Counted from the stretch's first letter, positions 10,640 to 21,530 are shown. The stretch is 64,000 bases of DNA from Gari tellinella (GCA_922989275.2 OV277857.1:50011083-50075082), one strand, 5' to 3'. Translations and numbers: made by a program. The notes: generated by a model from the letters alone, not told the origin.

Positions 10640-10920
10640 ATTGATCAGATTTGAGCTTTTGCTGAGGCAAAAGCTCAAATCTGACCAACCAATTCCTTGC
10701 AAACATACTCAGACCCACTTCAAAAGCGTTATAATCCTTGGGGCCAGATTAAGTGAAGGTAAACTCAAGTTTTCCAAAAATGCTTTTTCATGTCTGCACC
10801 AAACCCTATGGTGTGACTACTCATTAGAATTATTTATTTGAGTCTTTCACACCATAGGGTTTTGGCCAGATGTAGTGATTTTAATTCTTGAAAAAACCCA
10901 TCCTTATCTGGAGTTCTACT
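10640..10920. mobile_element. Decayed family J element and adjacent hairpin
   Basis: An inverted repeat gatttgagcttttgctgagg/caaaagctcaaatc at about 10648-10682 is followed by family J motifs: aaccctatggtgtgactact, the paired cacaccatagggttt, and the right end ccttatctggagttct. Confidence 0.6.
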
Positions 10921-11131
10921 ATTGACAAATATACTCCTCCTTAACAATTGTACCTGTGAAGAGTACACTTGTCCTAGACAAACCCTGTAGACCCAGATCA
11001 GATGGATCCTTAATGCTGAATGAACCGAATTCTAGCTGGTTTTACTTGTATTAAATATTTGAATGCCAATGTGACCTGCTGTTCTAAAATTAGATTTGTA
11101 AAAGTTTTCTTAACCATTTAAGGACAGAATG

Positions 11132-11200
11132 TCAAACAGTTTCAATTCTGATGAGATGCCGCATTATGGGGCATCTCATCAGAATCCAAACTGTTTGTTT
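11132..11200. mobile_element. Core X hairpin
   Basis: Arms tcaaacagtttcaattctga and its complement surround gatgccgcattatggggcatc. The surrounding element ends are not clear. Confidence 0.75.
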
Positions 11201-11513
11201 TGGTAATCATGATTTTGCAGTTAGCCTGCAAAGAAATAAAGTTGTTGGGATATCATTAAATTAAAAAAATCTTGTTGATTTGTTTTTGTTTGATTTAGAA
11301 AAAAAGTGCTGACTCTATAGTACATCAAGTAAGAATCTTTTGAGCGATCTTAATGCACGTGGTTAGCTTTGACTGTACAATGCTTATCTCAATACCAGCT
11401 AGTGGATTAAAGTATGTCAAAATGAGTCAGTATGAGGCTATTGGGCAATGAGTCAATATGATTCAGTATGGCTTAATAGGTTAATAGGGAACAATTTGCC
11501 TTATTTTTTACAG

Positions 11514-11617
11514 AGAAAAGGACATTCCAGTTTCTTTAAGCAAGCCAAAAAGTCGTACCCAATGTTTCCGTTCACAGAGGAGAGAGTTAAATGGGACGAG
11601 TATGGAGAAATCATCAG
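11514..11617 (+). CDS. CPSF2: CPSF2 coding exon D, conserved [13 protein letters not shown] motif
   Basis: The exon starts [19 protein letters not shown] and continues [15 protein letters not shown], ending two bases into an Arg codon. This is among the best-conserved parts of CPSF2. In vertebrates the segment has been described as the short motif that docks the cleavage module onto the CPSF160-WDR33 scaffold (family knowledge recalled from memory). The acceptor is ttattttttacag and the donor atcatcag|gtaaga. Both Phe residues, the KQAKKS stretch and the YPMFP core are intact, which argues for a functional gene. Confidence 0.97.
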
Positions 11618-11678
11618 GTAAGATATCTGCCATCCACATATGCTTAACACCCTTCCCAAGCTTGTTTTCATTATTTAA

Positions 11679-12167
11679 CCCTTTACCCCATAAATACCCC
11701 TTTTTACACCTTTAATGTATTCTTCCACTGAAGGAGATAGTTGCATTTGATACAGTCATGAATGCGGACCAAAAGAAATAGTTTCTATATCCTAGCAGAT
11801 GGTAGCTTAAAGCAGGTTGGAAGTAAAGCATAATGCACCTAAGGTGCATTCTGCTTTACTTTCAACCTGCTTTAACCCCTTCCCTTATAGAAGCGACTTT
11901 TAGCGCATTCATTTTATTCATCCGCCAAAGAAAATATTTCCATTTTATACTGTCATGAATTTGTACCATAAGAATTTTTTCTATATCCTAGCAGATAGTA
12001 ACTTAAAGCACGCTGAAAGTAAAGCAGAATGCGCCCTAGGGCGCATTCTGCTTTACGTTTAGCCTGCTTTAATAGGTCACATATCTTAAATACTAGAAAC
12101 AGGCTATGGGTTAAAGGATTAAGGGGTCACCTGTTTTTAAAACTAAAAACAGACTATGGGTAATGGG
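11679..12167. mobile_element. Family A MITE with a second family A copy nested in it
   Basis: The outer copy has ends ccctttaccccataaatac and atgggtaatggg with TTAA flanks. Its core Y is complete up to the right TTAA, where another family A copy has inserted; the outer right arm resumes as aggattaaggggtcacc. Confidence 0.82.
11876..12110. mobile_element. Nested family A MITE
   Basis: It lies between TTAA duplications at the right edge of the outer core Y. The hairpin centre is gcgccctagggcgc, again changed in both arms. Confidence 0.82.
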
Positions 12168-12379
12168 TTAAGACAGATGGTTGTTTAAAGCAGACTTAAA
12201 GTAAAGCAGAAAGTTCCTTATCTCATTCAACCCAAGAGACAAGTTTTATCTTCATTAACAACCAGTGTACTAATAAAGAGTACACGTTTCCTACGAAAAT
12301 AGCATAGACCCTGATCATATGGCTCATGCAGAGTTTGTACTGTTTGTCATTTGTAATGTTTTGTTAGAATCAACGTTAA

Positions 12380-12626
12380 CCCATTACCCCATAAATACGC
12401 CTTTTTACGCTTTTAATTAATTCCCCTTCTGAAGAAAATAGTTCCATTTAATACTGTCACAAATAAAAATTATAAGAAATATATTCTATATTCTAGCAGG
12501 TAATAGCTTAAAGCTGGCCGAAAGTAAAGCAGAATGTGCCAAAGGCACATTCTGCTTTACTTTCAACCTGCTTTAAGTTGTCACCTTTTTTCAAAACTGG
12601 AAACTGGCTATATATGGGGTAATGGG
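12380..12626. mobile_element. Family A MITE with core Y
   Basis: The ends are cccattaccccataaatac and tatggggtaatggg, flanked by TTAA/TTGA. The hairpin centre is gtgccaaaggcac. Confidence 0.88.
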
Positions 12627-12958
12627 TTGATTAAATAGTAAAAAAAGAACTAGACATAATTGGAAATTGGAATTTTCAATAAAAAATTCAGGGGTGAACA
12701 AGTTTAACGCTTTACTCCGTACGTAGACTGTTTCTAGTTTTGGAGATATAGTTCACCACTTAAAGCAGGTTGAAAGTAATACAAAATCTGTGATCAGGGT
12801 CTGCACTGTTTAGATTTTTGCAATGTTTTGTTTAAAGCCACTATAAATATCTTTTTTAAAAAATGGATTACACTAAGTCTTGATTAAAATCTGGAATTGC
12901 CCATTTGAGGAAGGAATGAGTTAACACAGGTTTGACTGTAATTATTTTGTGACATTTG

Positions 12959-13161
12959 CAGGGATGCCATTTCTCCTGATTTTTCCGAAATCTTTGGATA
13001 TCTATCCCAGCAGATAGTAGCTTAAAGCTGGCTGAAAGTAAAGCAGAATGTGCTTTAAGGCACATTCTGCTTTACTTTCAACCTGCTTTAAGTAATCACA
13101 TAAAAACAAAAGAAAATTTCGAACAATTAGGAATTTTCATGATCAACTTATGGAAGCCTGG
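12959..13161. mobile_element. Family S MITE (6-bp TSD CATTTG) with core Y
   Basis: The ends are cagggatgcc and ggaagcctgg, degenerate forms of CAGGGCTGCC and its complement, flanked by CATTTG on both sides. Core Y has centre gtgctttaaggcac. It ends 37 bp before CPSF2 exon E. Confidence 0.88.
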
Positions 13162-13198
13162 CATTTGTTGTAAAGCCTGCTTTACTTTTCTCTTCTAG

Positions 13199-13253
13199 AC
13201 TAGAGGACTACACTGTGGCTGAGCTACCTGTTGCTGATGAAGAAATGACTGCA
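13199..13253 (+). CDS. CPSF2: CPSF2 coding exon E
   Basis: A short exon that completes Arg and encodes LEDYTVAELPVADEEMTA, matching EDFLVPELQATEEEKSK in vertebrate CPSF2. The acceptor is tttacttttctcttctag and the donor is actgca|gtaagt, phase 0. Family S MITEs lie on both sides: one ends 37 bp upstream and another starts 60 bp downstream. Confidence 0.92.
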
Positions 13254-13313
13254 GTAAGTAATGTGGGCAGGACCAACACTGATACAGCTCTGCCTCTGTC
13301 ACAGGTTTTACCA

Positions 13314-13567
13314 CAGGGCTTCCATTTCTCCAGATTTCTCCTAAATCTTCAATTTTTTTACTAGTACATGATAGCTTAAAGCAGGCTGAAAGTAAAGCAG
13401 AATGCGCCTTAAATCGCATTCTGCTTTACTTCCAGCCTGCTTTTAGTAGTCACATGCCAATAAAAGTAGAAGTAGGCTATGGGGTAAAGGTACGATTCTT
13501 AAAATTGCTCTTGACAAATGCAAATTTGGAAATCTTAGGATTTTCATGTTAACTTATGGCAGCCCTG
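13314..13567. mobile_element. Family S MITE (6-bp TSD TTACCA) with core Y
   Basis: Ends CAGGGCTTCC and GGCAGCCCTG are flanked by TTACCA on both sides. The inner part runs from a core Y hairpin to tggggtaaagg, a stretch shared with family A. It starts 60 bp after CPSF2 exon E. Confidence 0.92.
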
Positions 13568-13845
13568 TTACCATTGTAGTAAAACATGTGTTGACCAACC
13601 ATGAAATGAAGAACCATGGATGTATTTGTAGACATGTTGCTTCTTAATCCATTACCCCATAAATACACCTTTTTACACCTACAATTAATTCATCCTTTGA
13701 GGAAAACAGTTCCATTTTAAATAATCATTAATATGTTCAAAAAGAAATAAATTCTATATCCTAGAAGATGGTAGCTTAAAGCAGGCTGAAAGTAAAGCAG
13801 AATGCGCTTTAAGGTGCATTCTGCTTTACTTTCAACTTACTTTAA

Positions 13846-14369
13846 AGGGACTCGCAACCGGATGGTGTTCTTGTCAAAATAAAATAAAATACTCAAATAA
13901 AAGCAAATTTGTGGCATTATTTGGCTTTTGACATTAAAAAAATATGATCAGTCCAAAAAACGTCTCAAGAATCGTCACCGAATCTTAGTTTTTTAGATAT
14001 TTTCCATCGTTTTTCCATAGCGTTAGCTAACGGTATAGTTGTTGTTGTTGCTTCTCTACACGGGGTCAGACATAAACCCGAGAGGAATAATGTTCTATTA
14101 ATAGCTATCATTGAAGTACGTTAATTCGCTACTATATATAGAGAGCGTCCGTAGCCGAGAGCGTAAAGGCGATGCCTCATTTGTCATTTTTGTCTCCGCA
14201 TGGATGGTCACGGGTTCGAATCCCACCAGAGCCTCTTCTTTTTTTTTTTTGGGAAATGCCTTTTTTAACAGAATTTATTATCCTAAACTAAATTTTACCC
14301 ATTTATATAAGCATTTGACATATATTTACAAATTACTATTTTTAATGCTTGATCCGGTTGCGAGCCTCT
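13846..14369 (+). mobile_element. 524-bp TTAA element carrying a tRNA-like sequence
   Basis: The terminal inverted repeats AGGGACTCGCAACCGGAT and ATCCGGTTGCGAGCCTCT are flanked by TTAA on both sides. The interior holds an imperfect palindrome (gttagctaacgg area) and a class II tRNA-like sequence with a T12 run after it. A second, inverted copy lies at 55259-56300, and both chose a TTAA inside a Y/Z-type core. Confidence 0.88.
14141..14235 (+). other. tRNA-like sequence (Ser/Leu type) in a TTAA element
   Basis: An A-box-like TAGCCGAGAGCGTAAAGGC and a perfect B box GGTTCGAATCC are spaced as in a class II tRNA with a long variable arm, and a run of twelve T follows within 10 bp. Stem pairing in the acceptor and T arms is imperfect, so I read it as a tRNA-derived or captured sequence, not a working tRNA gene. 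Confidence 0.6.
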
Positions 14370-14449
14370 TTAAGTGGTCACCTATTTTTAAAATTAGAAC
14401 CGGGCTATGGGGTAATGGGTTGATGCAGGAAGAAAGTAATGCATAACAT

Positions 14450-14950
14450 TCACAAAGGAAACATTTTGCACAATATGTTATTGCTCTCTGTAACAACTCT
14501 AAAAAGTTGTATAAAGACGTTTATCACATAATCTGCCATCTGGGAGTTGCATAAAGCCATTATGTAAATATCGTAATCCACTACTAGTGGAATATCGTTT
14601 TTTGGCTCCGGTCCAACCTGTTCGTCAACAAGCCCTACATGTAGCGTGACGCCAAATGACATCATTTGCTACGGCGTTAACATAAACAACGTAATATTTT
14701 GGTGGAAAATCTATATAGCGGAGGGTCTTCAAACTACGGCTTCAATCAATTTAATAGGTGCTTAAACTTGTTATGTGATAAATAGAATCTCACATTTGTG
14801 CTCATTATTTATTATTTTTAATAAACTCATTGACTGAAATGAATATGACGCTCGCCAAGGCTCGCATCATATTATTTTAGTGAATTCGTTTATTAATAAC
14901 GATAAATAATGAGCACTCATACAAGATCCTCTATTTCTTGTTAGAAACAT
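14450..14950. mobile_element. Element with a 119-bp palindrome (family P)
   Basis: The right part is a long inverted repeat (14798-14916) that starts gtgctcattatttattattt and ends with the complement aataatgagcac, around gacgctcgccaaggctcgc. The left part holds tttttggctccggtcc, a tgacgccaaatgacatcatt tract and ttttggtggaaaatctatat. A homologous element with the same order lies at 43955-44365. Confidence 0.75.
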
Positions 14951-15298
14951 CATCAGAGTGTCAAACATATGCATCCAAATTAAACACATCTTACTGAATC
15001 TAAACTGTTTGTAGCAGTTATCACAACTTCCCCCACAGCATGAAGGTTAAATCACAGATAAGGGCCCCAATCATTCAAACAAAAAACAACAATAAAATAA
15101 TCCTTACAGAAAGTTCACATTCTTATTAAGCTTCATAATGTTGAAATTATATCAAGCTTAAGATAATCTGCAAAGACATTTCTTGCAAAAACAGAACTTT
15201 TATGTCAGACAAAATATCATGATATTATCATAAAACATTTCATAACATTGTTCTATGTGGGGGAATATTGTCAGATGAAGTCACACATTTAGAGAACC

Positions 15299-15650
15299 AG
15301 AACTCCAGATAAGGAGAGTATTTAAAAAAAAAAAATCTAAATTTCTGCCTTAAACCCAATGGTGACACTACTCATTAGAGTCGTCTTCATGAAGAGACGA
15401 TTCTAATGAATAGTGTCACTGTCGGATTTGGTGCTGAAATAAGTGATCACGATAAAACACAGGTATAAATTTATTACTTTGATTCTTACATCTCAATTTA
15501 ATCACATTTTGCATCCAGCCAATGGCGTTTTTTAGGCGTATATATTTTCGAAGCCATATTTTGCCAATGATGTCACGTTTTAGCCATTTTAGCATGTGCA
15601 TGTTTAATGGAGAATTCAAACACAGTTGCGTCCTTCTTTGTTTTTATAGG
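15299..15650. mobile_element. Decayed family J element
   Basis: It starts agaactccagataaggag and has a hairpin gacactactcattagagtcg/gacgattctaatgaatagtg. The right end is unclear. It ends about 40 bp before CPSF2 microexon F. Confidence 0.6.
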
Positions 15651-15690
15651 GGTGTATGCCAGTTGTGTTAGAATCTTGTTTTCATTTCAG

Positions 15691-15724
15691 GAGAAACTTG
15701 TAGCTGAGTCAGACCAACAACAGG
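15691..15724 (+). CDS. CPSF2: CPSF2 coding microexon F
   Basis: A 34-nt microexon encoding EKLVAESDQQQ plus the first base of Asp. The acceptor is cttgttttcattttcag-like (attttcatttcag) and the donor cagg|gtgagt. Homology is weak in this linker, so the call rests on the two strong splice sites and on exact phase joining: phase 0 in from exon E and phase 1 out to exon G. A family A MITE starts 35 bp downstream. Confidence 0.85.
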
Positions 15725-15759
15725 GTGAGTTGTTAGTAGTAGCCTAGTCTAACCTTTAA

Positions 15760-15997
15760 CCCATTACCCCATAAATACACCTTTCTACACCTCTTATTTA
15801 TCCCTCCACTGAAGAAAATAGTTCCAAGTTATACAGTTGAGAATATTTAACATTAGAAATAATTTCTATATTCTAGCAGCTGGTAGCTTAAAGCAGAGGT
15901 AAGTAAAGCAGAATGTGCCTTAAGGTCTGCTTTACTTTCAACCTGCTTTAAGTGGTCACCTATCTCCAAAACTAGAAACAGGCTATGAGGTAATGGG
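15760..15997. mobile_element. Family A MITE after CPSF2 microexon F
   Basis: Ends cccattaccccataaatac and atgaggtaatggg with a left TTAA. The core Y right arm is partly deleted. It starts 35 bp after the exon donor. Confidence 0.82.
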
Positions 15998-16094
15998 TAA
16001 CTTAAGTGCAATAAAATCTATTTGGAGAGACATGTTTTCCCCGTTTATTCCTGAAACTTCAGATGGACAATTAGAGTTTCCATTTTAATCTAGT

Positions 16095-16260
16095 TCATTT
16101 TTATGCCCCTGCACAACGTTATTGGGGCATATTGTTTCTGCCGTGTCTGTCCATTTGTCTATCTTTCCACAACTTTAAACTTGGCCATAACTTTGAACTA
16201 TATGTACATGTCATAGAGACTTGATAATTGCTCTTGAGCTCAATACAAGTTGGGTCAAAT
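16095..16260. repeat. Fragment of a 'gggcatat...gtctgtcc' dispersed repeat
   Basis: The tract tatgcccctgcacaacg, ttggggcatattg, gtctgtccatttg and ttggccataactttg recurs at 30909-31255 and in part at 58415-59490. I know such sequences as common in bivalve intergenic DNA. No coding frame is supported. Confidence 0.55.
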
Positions 16261-16275
16261 GTGAATTTTATTTAA

Positions 16276-16492
16276 CTCTTTGCATGCTGGGTAATTTTTT
16301 CGTCTGCAACAATTGTCGTCTGCTTCTGTTCTAAAATTAGAATCTTTCAAAATTTCTTCTAAATTCAGTGTCAGAATGGCAAACAGTTTGAATCCTGATG
16401 AGACGCCACGTTACGCGGCGTCTCATCTTGATCCAAACTGTTTTCAAAGGTTATGCCTGTGGCAGCTATATTCGCCGCTGGCGTGCAAAGAG
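16276..16492. mobile_element. Family E TTAA element with core X
   Basis: Ends ctctttgcatgctgg and ctggcgtgcaaagag with TTAA on both sides. The hairpin is aaacagtttgaatcctgatg around agacgccacgttacgcggcg, with one uncompensated base. A relative lies at 48868-49076. Confidence 0.88.
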
Positions 16493-16629
16493 TTAAATGT
16501 CAAATAAGCTGAATTTAATCTTTGCCATAACTTTGGAACTAGATGTAATAGAGACTTCATATTTTGCGTGTGTTCTCCACATAAGAAGCCCATTGAGCTC
16601 AGCACAAGCTAGGTCATGTCCTTAAGAAG

Positions 16630-16735
16630 CCCTCTGATCTGGGGCTTCACTGTGTGTGTTTAGGACAAATGTATTCTTTACATGTAAGCTGTTTGCTAAA
16701 GATGCATATATGCATGACTACCTTTCAAATGGTCA
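16630..16735. mobile_element. Decayed family C fragment
   Basis: It keeps gccctctgatctggggcttc, acaaatgtattctttacatg and gatgcatatatgcatgac, the right half of family C. From 16736 to about 17220 only a weak core Y remnant is visible (16800-16870). Confidence 0.6.
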
Positions 16736-17224
16736 ACCTATTCTTCCATATAAGTGCCACAAATTAACATCTATGTATGGTTTTGAATACAAGTGCTTGC
16801 TTAAAACAAGAGGAAAGTAAAGTAGAAAGTTCCTAAAGAAGCTATCTGCTTTTTGTTCATCTGGCTTAAAACCGTATCCTTGACCAAAACACAGTTGGAT
16901 ATAGATGATTTTCACATGGCTACAAGGGGAATTTAGGCTCAGGCAAAGGGTTAAATATCTTTAATCTATAGTGCCATCAAATGTTCATAGCAGAATTTGA
17001 ATGATGGCTTACTAGTATCAGTCTACCATCACCAGGTCCACTTTGTGAACTCCTGACAATCTGAAGTCCATCTTGACATCTTGTATGTAGGGAACAAAGT
17101 ATTCAATCATTACAACAGCAACATCTGTTCTGCTTGGCAAGAATATAGACATTCCCAAATGGTCACTTGTATAAAAGATATGTCAAGTGACTTTTAACCT
17201 TTTCCTCCCCGAATGCTAGCAGAT

Positions 17225-17393
17225 TGTATAAAAGACAAGTGACACTTTAAAAGCAAGGTGACAGTAAAACAGAAAGCTCCTAAAGGAGCTTTCTGTTTAC
17301 TGTCATCTTGCTTTAAGCAGTCACCTGTTGTAAACATCTAATAATTAACAAAATTTAGTGGTCTTAATAGAGAGGTTTTACTTTATTTAGATA
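17225..17393. mobile_element. Family G MITE with core Z, left end lost
   Basis: The hairpin has arms aagcaaggtgacagtaaaac around gctcctaaaggagc, and the right end is ttaatagagaggttttactt. The left end is unrecognisable. Confidence 0.75.
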
Positions 17394-17531
17394 TCAATCT
17401 ACTTTATGAATATTTATTCTATTATTCTTGTGCAGCTGTAAACAGAGGTGTTGGTAATGGTCATTGCCTGTACAGTCAACCTTGTTCTAAGCAAACATTA
17501 AAAAAAAAGATAGATGTTACATGGATCTTAA

Positions 17532-17772
17532 CCCATTACCCAATATATATGCCATTTTATCGCTTCACTTTATTCCTTCACTGAAGAAAATATTTTTACC
17601 TTATATAGTAATGAATGTGCACATCATACATATTTTCTATATTCTAGCATATAGTAGCTTAAATCTTGTTAAAAGTAAAGCAGAATGTACCCTAAGTCGC
17701 ATTCTGCTTCACTTTCAACTTGCTTTAAGTGGTCACCAGTCTTCAAAACCAGAAAAAGACTATGAAGTTGGG
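17532..17772. mobile_element. Family A MITE before CPSF2 exon G
   Basis: Left TTAA|cccattacccaatatatatg; right end gttgggTTAA. Core Y is diverged. The element ends 30 bp before the exon start, inside the usual branch-point range. Confidence 0.82.
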
Positions 17773-17802
17773 TTAATATGTGTAACTTTATTTGTATAAC
17801 AG

Positions 17803-17945
17803 ACATGTCAGAGGTGCCTACCAAGTGTATAGCAGTGACCGTTACCCTGGATATCAATGCCCACATTCAGTATATTGACTTTGAAGGGCGCACAGACGGA
17901 GAATCCATGAAGAAGATACTCAGCCAGATAAAACCAAGACAATTG
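17803..17945 (+). CDS. CPSF2: CPSF2 coding exon G, start of C-terminal domain
   Basis: After completing Asp the exon reads MSEVPTKCIAVTVTLDIN, then YIDFEGRTDGESMKKIL and KPRQL. This matches VPTKCISTTESIEI...YIDYEGRSDGDSIKKII...KPRQL of vertebrate CPSF2, the start of the C-terminal domain containing the RNA-specificity (RMMBL-type) fold. The acceptor is tttgtataacag and the donor is caattg|gtaaat. A family A MITE ends 30 bp before the exon, so the branch-point region overlaps transposon DNA. Confidence 0.96.
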
Positions 17946-18047
17946 GTAAATAGTCCATCCAGACATTTCATAGACTCCAGGGAGTAAATAAGTATTTCCA
18001 ACATTCAATTTCAAAAATCAATGACAGGGCTCCAGATAAAAGGAGTA

Positions 18048-18388
18048 CAGTGCCCCCTCCCAACAAGGATTCCCTCTTTACAACGACCCTTGCCGCTGTT
18101 TCCCAATCAAAAATTATATCTTAAGCAATCACGGCTGCAATATCATCTGCTTAAAATTGTTGTCTGCTGGTTACATATTAATTTACATATTGGACATTTT
18201 GATAGAAAAAACATAATGGCAACTGACAAACAGCTTGAATCAAGATCAGACACTGTGTTTTGCGGCGTCTGATCTGAATTCAAGCTGTTAACAAATGTAA
18301 GCAAATTTCCCTCCCTATAATGACTCCCTCTGAACAATGCTTACAATTTTTGTCTCCCATTTTGTGTCATTGTAGAAAGGGAGCGCTG
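18048..18388 (+). mobile_element. Family H MITE with core X
   Basis: TA flanks CAGTGCCCCCTCCCAAC at left and gaaagggagcgctg at right. The hairpin is cagcttgaatcaagatcaga around cactgtgttttgcggcgtc. Internal ctgcaatatcatctgcttaa and caatttttgtctccc blocks are family H hallmarks. Confidence 0.88.
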
Positions 18389-18465
18389 TATTTTAAAACC
18401 TAAAATCTGTATTTCTGAATTAAACCCTATGGTTTTACTACTTATTAGAATCGTCTCTCCGAGAC

Positions 18466-18506
18466 GTTGTGTCGATGGGCCGTATAACACCATTCATTCA
18501 TTCATT
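18466..18506 (+). mobile_element. 41-bp LINE tail with target duplication
   Basis: The sequence gttgtgtcgatgggccgt, ataacac and (CATT)n is flanked by ctctccgagac (18455-18465) and ctctccaagac (18507-18517). It is read as an extremely 5'-truncated retrotransposon insertion. The same tail occurs at 24677 and, inverted, at 63464. Confidence 0.8.
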
Positions 18507-18701
18507 CTCTCCAAGACAATTCTAATGAGTAGTCATACCATAGGATCTGATGCCGAAATTATTAGGAAAATGGTGGATTTGTTCAATTTACTCGCTCTTA
18601 TCTGGAGATCTGAATATGTCTCAATGTTATGTTATAGCTACTAATTAGAACCAGCTATTTGATTCTAATGAATAGTTGCAACATAAAGATTATTCTAAAT
18701 A

Positions 18702-18961
18702 CTGTAAAACCGGTTTTATTTGCGAGAATATAATTCACGGGTTAATTCCCCAATGTGTTGCTTTGCATCTCTTAAGTTTTGAAAATATGTAGCTTCTTAA
18801 AGCAGGCTGAAAGTAAAGCAGAATGTGCCTTAAGGCACATTCTGCTTTACTTTCAGCCTGCTTTAAGCTACCGCCTGCTAGAAAGAGTGCATGATGTCGC
18901 GAATTAGTACAAACTCGCATTACGCGAAGTATTCATGACGTGAAAAATACCTGTTTTACAG
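18702..18961. mobile_element. Family F MITE (TA target) with core Y
   Basis: The ends CTGTAAAACCGGTTTTATT and AAATACCTGTTTTACAG are flanked by TA. The interior holds a complete core Y hairpin (centre gtgccttaaggcac), the same module found in the TTAA family A and the 6-bp family S. Confidence 0.9.
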
Positions 18962-19116
18962 TAGTAGTCACAACATAAGGGTTGGAGGAATTCATAGTTT
19001 GGATGTCTTGTAACCCTGATCTTGAACTTCTTCTGTGGAGTATAGTCGCAATGGCTGAGAAATCAGTTCAGATTATGGAGAATATTCAACCAGTTTCTGG
19101 TGCAATTTGTCATTAA

Positions 19117-19361
19117 CCAATTACCCCATAAATATGCCTTTTAGCGCACTTTAATATATTCCTCCACTGAAGAAAATATTTCCATTTTATACTGTCATGA
19201 ATATGAACCATACAGAATATTTTCTAAATCCTTGTAGATTGGAGCTTAAAACAGGCTGAAAGTAAGGCAGAATGTGCCTTAAGGCACATTCTGTTTTGTT
19301 TTCAACCTGCTTTAAGTGGTCACTTATTTTCAATACTAGAAATTGCTTATTGGGTAATGGG
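19117..19361. mobile_element. Family A MITE with core Y
   Basis: Ends ccaattaccccataaatatg and attgggtaatggg with TTAA on both sides; hairpin centre gtgccttaaggcac. Between 19366 and 19850 only a fragment of core X (about 19485-19510) is visible. Confidence 0.88.
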
Positions 19362-19858
19362 TTAACCTACTTATATAATACAGTGTGTATGGTAAGGTGA
19401 AGTTTTGATATTATCTCTTTATACACTGCGAAAATGTGATCAACTTTGCATAAAGAAAATACAAATGTTCCAAGTAATTTGGTGTCTCATCAGGATCCAA
19501 ACAGTTTGACACTATGATCCTACTTTGAAATGAAAATTTTAGAAAATTGTTTCTTTAGAAAACTGGGCCTAGCAGACAACAATTGTTGCAGAAAATTAAA
19601 ACTTGTGTAGGCAATCGAAAGCCTTAAATAAGTCTAGCTCAATGCAATAACCCAGACATTGAATGGAAGTAATGCATGAAAAAACTTGTTAACCATTTTG
19701 AAATGTCTGTTCTTTACATACTGAATAAAAATCCAGTTAGCCCATGGGGTGCAGACATACATCTGTCACCTAGATTGTCTTTTTTTGCAAATGTAGAGTG
19801 AAAAACTAGTTAATGAAAGAAGGTCAATATATACCTTTGGTAACTCGTTACTCCTTAA

Positions 19859-20102
19859 CCCATTACCCCATAAATATGCCTTTGTACGCCTTTAATTTAT
19901 TTCTCTACTGAAGAAAATAATTCCCCTTTTATACAGTCATGAATATGTATGATAAGAAATATTTTTGATATGCTAGTAGATGGTAGCTTAAAGCGGGCTG
20001 AAAGTAAAGCAGAATGCGCCATAAGGCACATTCTGCTTTACTTTCAACCTGCTTTAAGTTGTTACCTATCTTCAAATCTAGAACCAGGATATCGGGTAAT
20101 GG
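19859..20102. mobile_element. Family A MITE with core Y
   Basis: Left TTAA|cccattaccccataaatatg; right end atcgggtaatgg without a clear TTAA. The hairpin centre gcgccataaggcac is imperfect. Confidence 0.85.
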
Positions 20103-20160
20103 ATATAGCAATCATTGAATCAAGATACATGGTGATATTTGCAGAAAGGAGGCCGCTTAA

Positions 20161-20403
20161 CCCTTTGAACCCTAGTCCCGCATATTGGCGTCCTTTGCAA
20201 ACAGTGTACATGTGAATAGTACACTTGTCCTATGCAAACAGTGAAGACCCAGATCAGAGGGCTCCTAAAGGAGCCCTCTGATCAGGGTCATCACTGTTTG
20301 TCATAATGCCAAACATTGACAAAAACAAGCCTTAAAAGCTAGAAATGGACTAGACTTCAATGGAAACTGGAATTGTCCATTTAAAGTTCCAGGGAGGAAA
20401 GAG
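20161..20403 (+). mobile_element. Family C TTAA MITE, full length (243 bp)
   Basis: Ends CCCTTTGAACCCTAGTCCC and CAGGGAGGAAAGAG with TTAA on both sides. Core W is complete: gagggctcctaaaggagccc between cagtgaagacccagatc and the complement. It has the same length as the copies at 45939 and 46279. Confidence 0.92.
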
Positions 20404-20704
20404 TTAATGCAAGACAAATTAAGGGAGCCCTCTGCATTACATTTGTCTTACATTAAATGCTCACCTGTTATAAATACATGTACTACAAATTTATATCATC
20501 TTTGTATGATCGCTTCATACAGGTTTGGCTGTGCATAGTTTTGAGAATATTTAGCACTCAAAATGAAAATAGTTAATTAACAAAATAACACAGCATATCC
20601 GTACAGTTTTCTTCTATGGTAATAGAAATGTGCTAGCCCATTTCAGACAATTAGAAAACTTTTCATTTTCATCTTTAAACTGCTGTCAAATTTGCGTTAA
20701 AACA

Positions 20705-20930
20705 TTCAACCCTAGCATCAAATAAACCCATCCCTTACAAATAGTGTACTTATGAAGAGTACAGTCGTCCTTTGCAAACAGTGTAGACCCTGATCAGAGA
20801 ATCTTAAAGGAGCCCTTTGATCTGGCGATGCACTGATTGCCATTTTGCATTATATTGCAGAACCAATCATAAATAGTCATGTAAGTACATGACTTAATTG
20901 GAAACAGGAACTGTCAATTAATTAACCAAT
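20705..20930 (+). mobile_element. Decayed family C MITE
   Basis: It keeps gtgtacttatgaagagtac, caaacagtgtagaccctgat and a damaged core W (gaatcttaaaggagccc). Confidence 0.7.
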
Positions 20931-20935
20931 TATCC

Positions 20936-21173
20936 CATAAAGATGCCTTTTTATGCCTGTAAGATATTGCTCCACTGAGGAAAATAATTCTAGTTTATGC
21001 AGTCTTGAATATGTACCCATAGCAATATTTTCTGTCTCCTAGGATATTGTAGCTTAAAGCAGGCTGAAAGTAAAGCAGAGTGTGCCTTAAGGTGCATTCT
21101 GCTTTATTTTCAATCTGCTTTAAGTGGTCACCTATCTTCAATACTAGAAACAGGCTATGGAGTAGTGGGTGGG
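20936..21173. mobile_element. Family A MITE with core Y
   Basis: TTAA flanks ccaattatcccataaagatg and ctatggagtagtgggtggg. Hairpin centre gtgccttaaggtgc. A Z-like remnant (ggataaaagtaaagcaaaaa) follows at about 21240-21320. Confidence 0.85.
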
Positions 21174-21530
21174 TTAAAAGTTTTAGGTGCAAATGAGTTA
21201 AGTAACCAATCTTTTGAGAATCAAAAAACTCTCTGATCACAGGTGATTGCTTAATGCAGGATAAAAGTAAAGCAAAAAGCTCCTTTAGGAGCTTTCTTCT
21301 TTACTTTTGTTCCGCATTAAGCTGCTACTAACTTAAAAAGATGTTGATGCAAATTCTTTTTTGTGGCTTTCTCAACACAAGTTTGTAAGCTGTTTTTGTT
21401 AGAAATGTCAACCTGCTCCAGCAACTAAAGGTTAATTTGTTGTTACAGGAACTGTTGTAAATAATTCAGCACTGAGACCAATGGCCTACTGATTGATTCT
21501 TGCTGTGATTATTAGGCTGAACATACACTG

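Larger units (their letters stand above)
13648..14419. mobile_element. Family A MITE split by a tRNA-like TTAA element
   Basis: The left half begins tccattaccccataaatac and runs through core Y. A 524-bp element occupies the right TTAA of the core, and the host resumes as gtggtcacctatttttaaaa and ends tggggtaatggg. Confidence 0.85.
18026..18608. mobile_element. Family J element carrying a family H MITE and a LINE-tail insertion
   Basis: The left end is cagggctccagataaaagg and the right end is cttatctggaga. Its hairpin (ggttttactacttattagaa ... ttctaatgagtagtcatacc) is interrupted at the loop by a 41-bp LINE tail, and the left part holds a family H MITE. Confidence 0.78.
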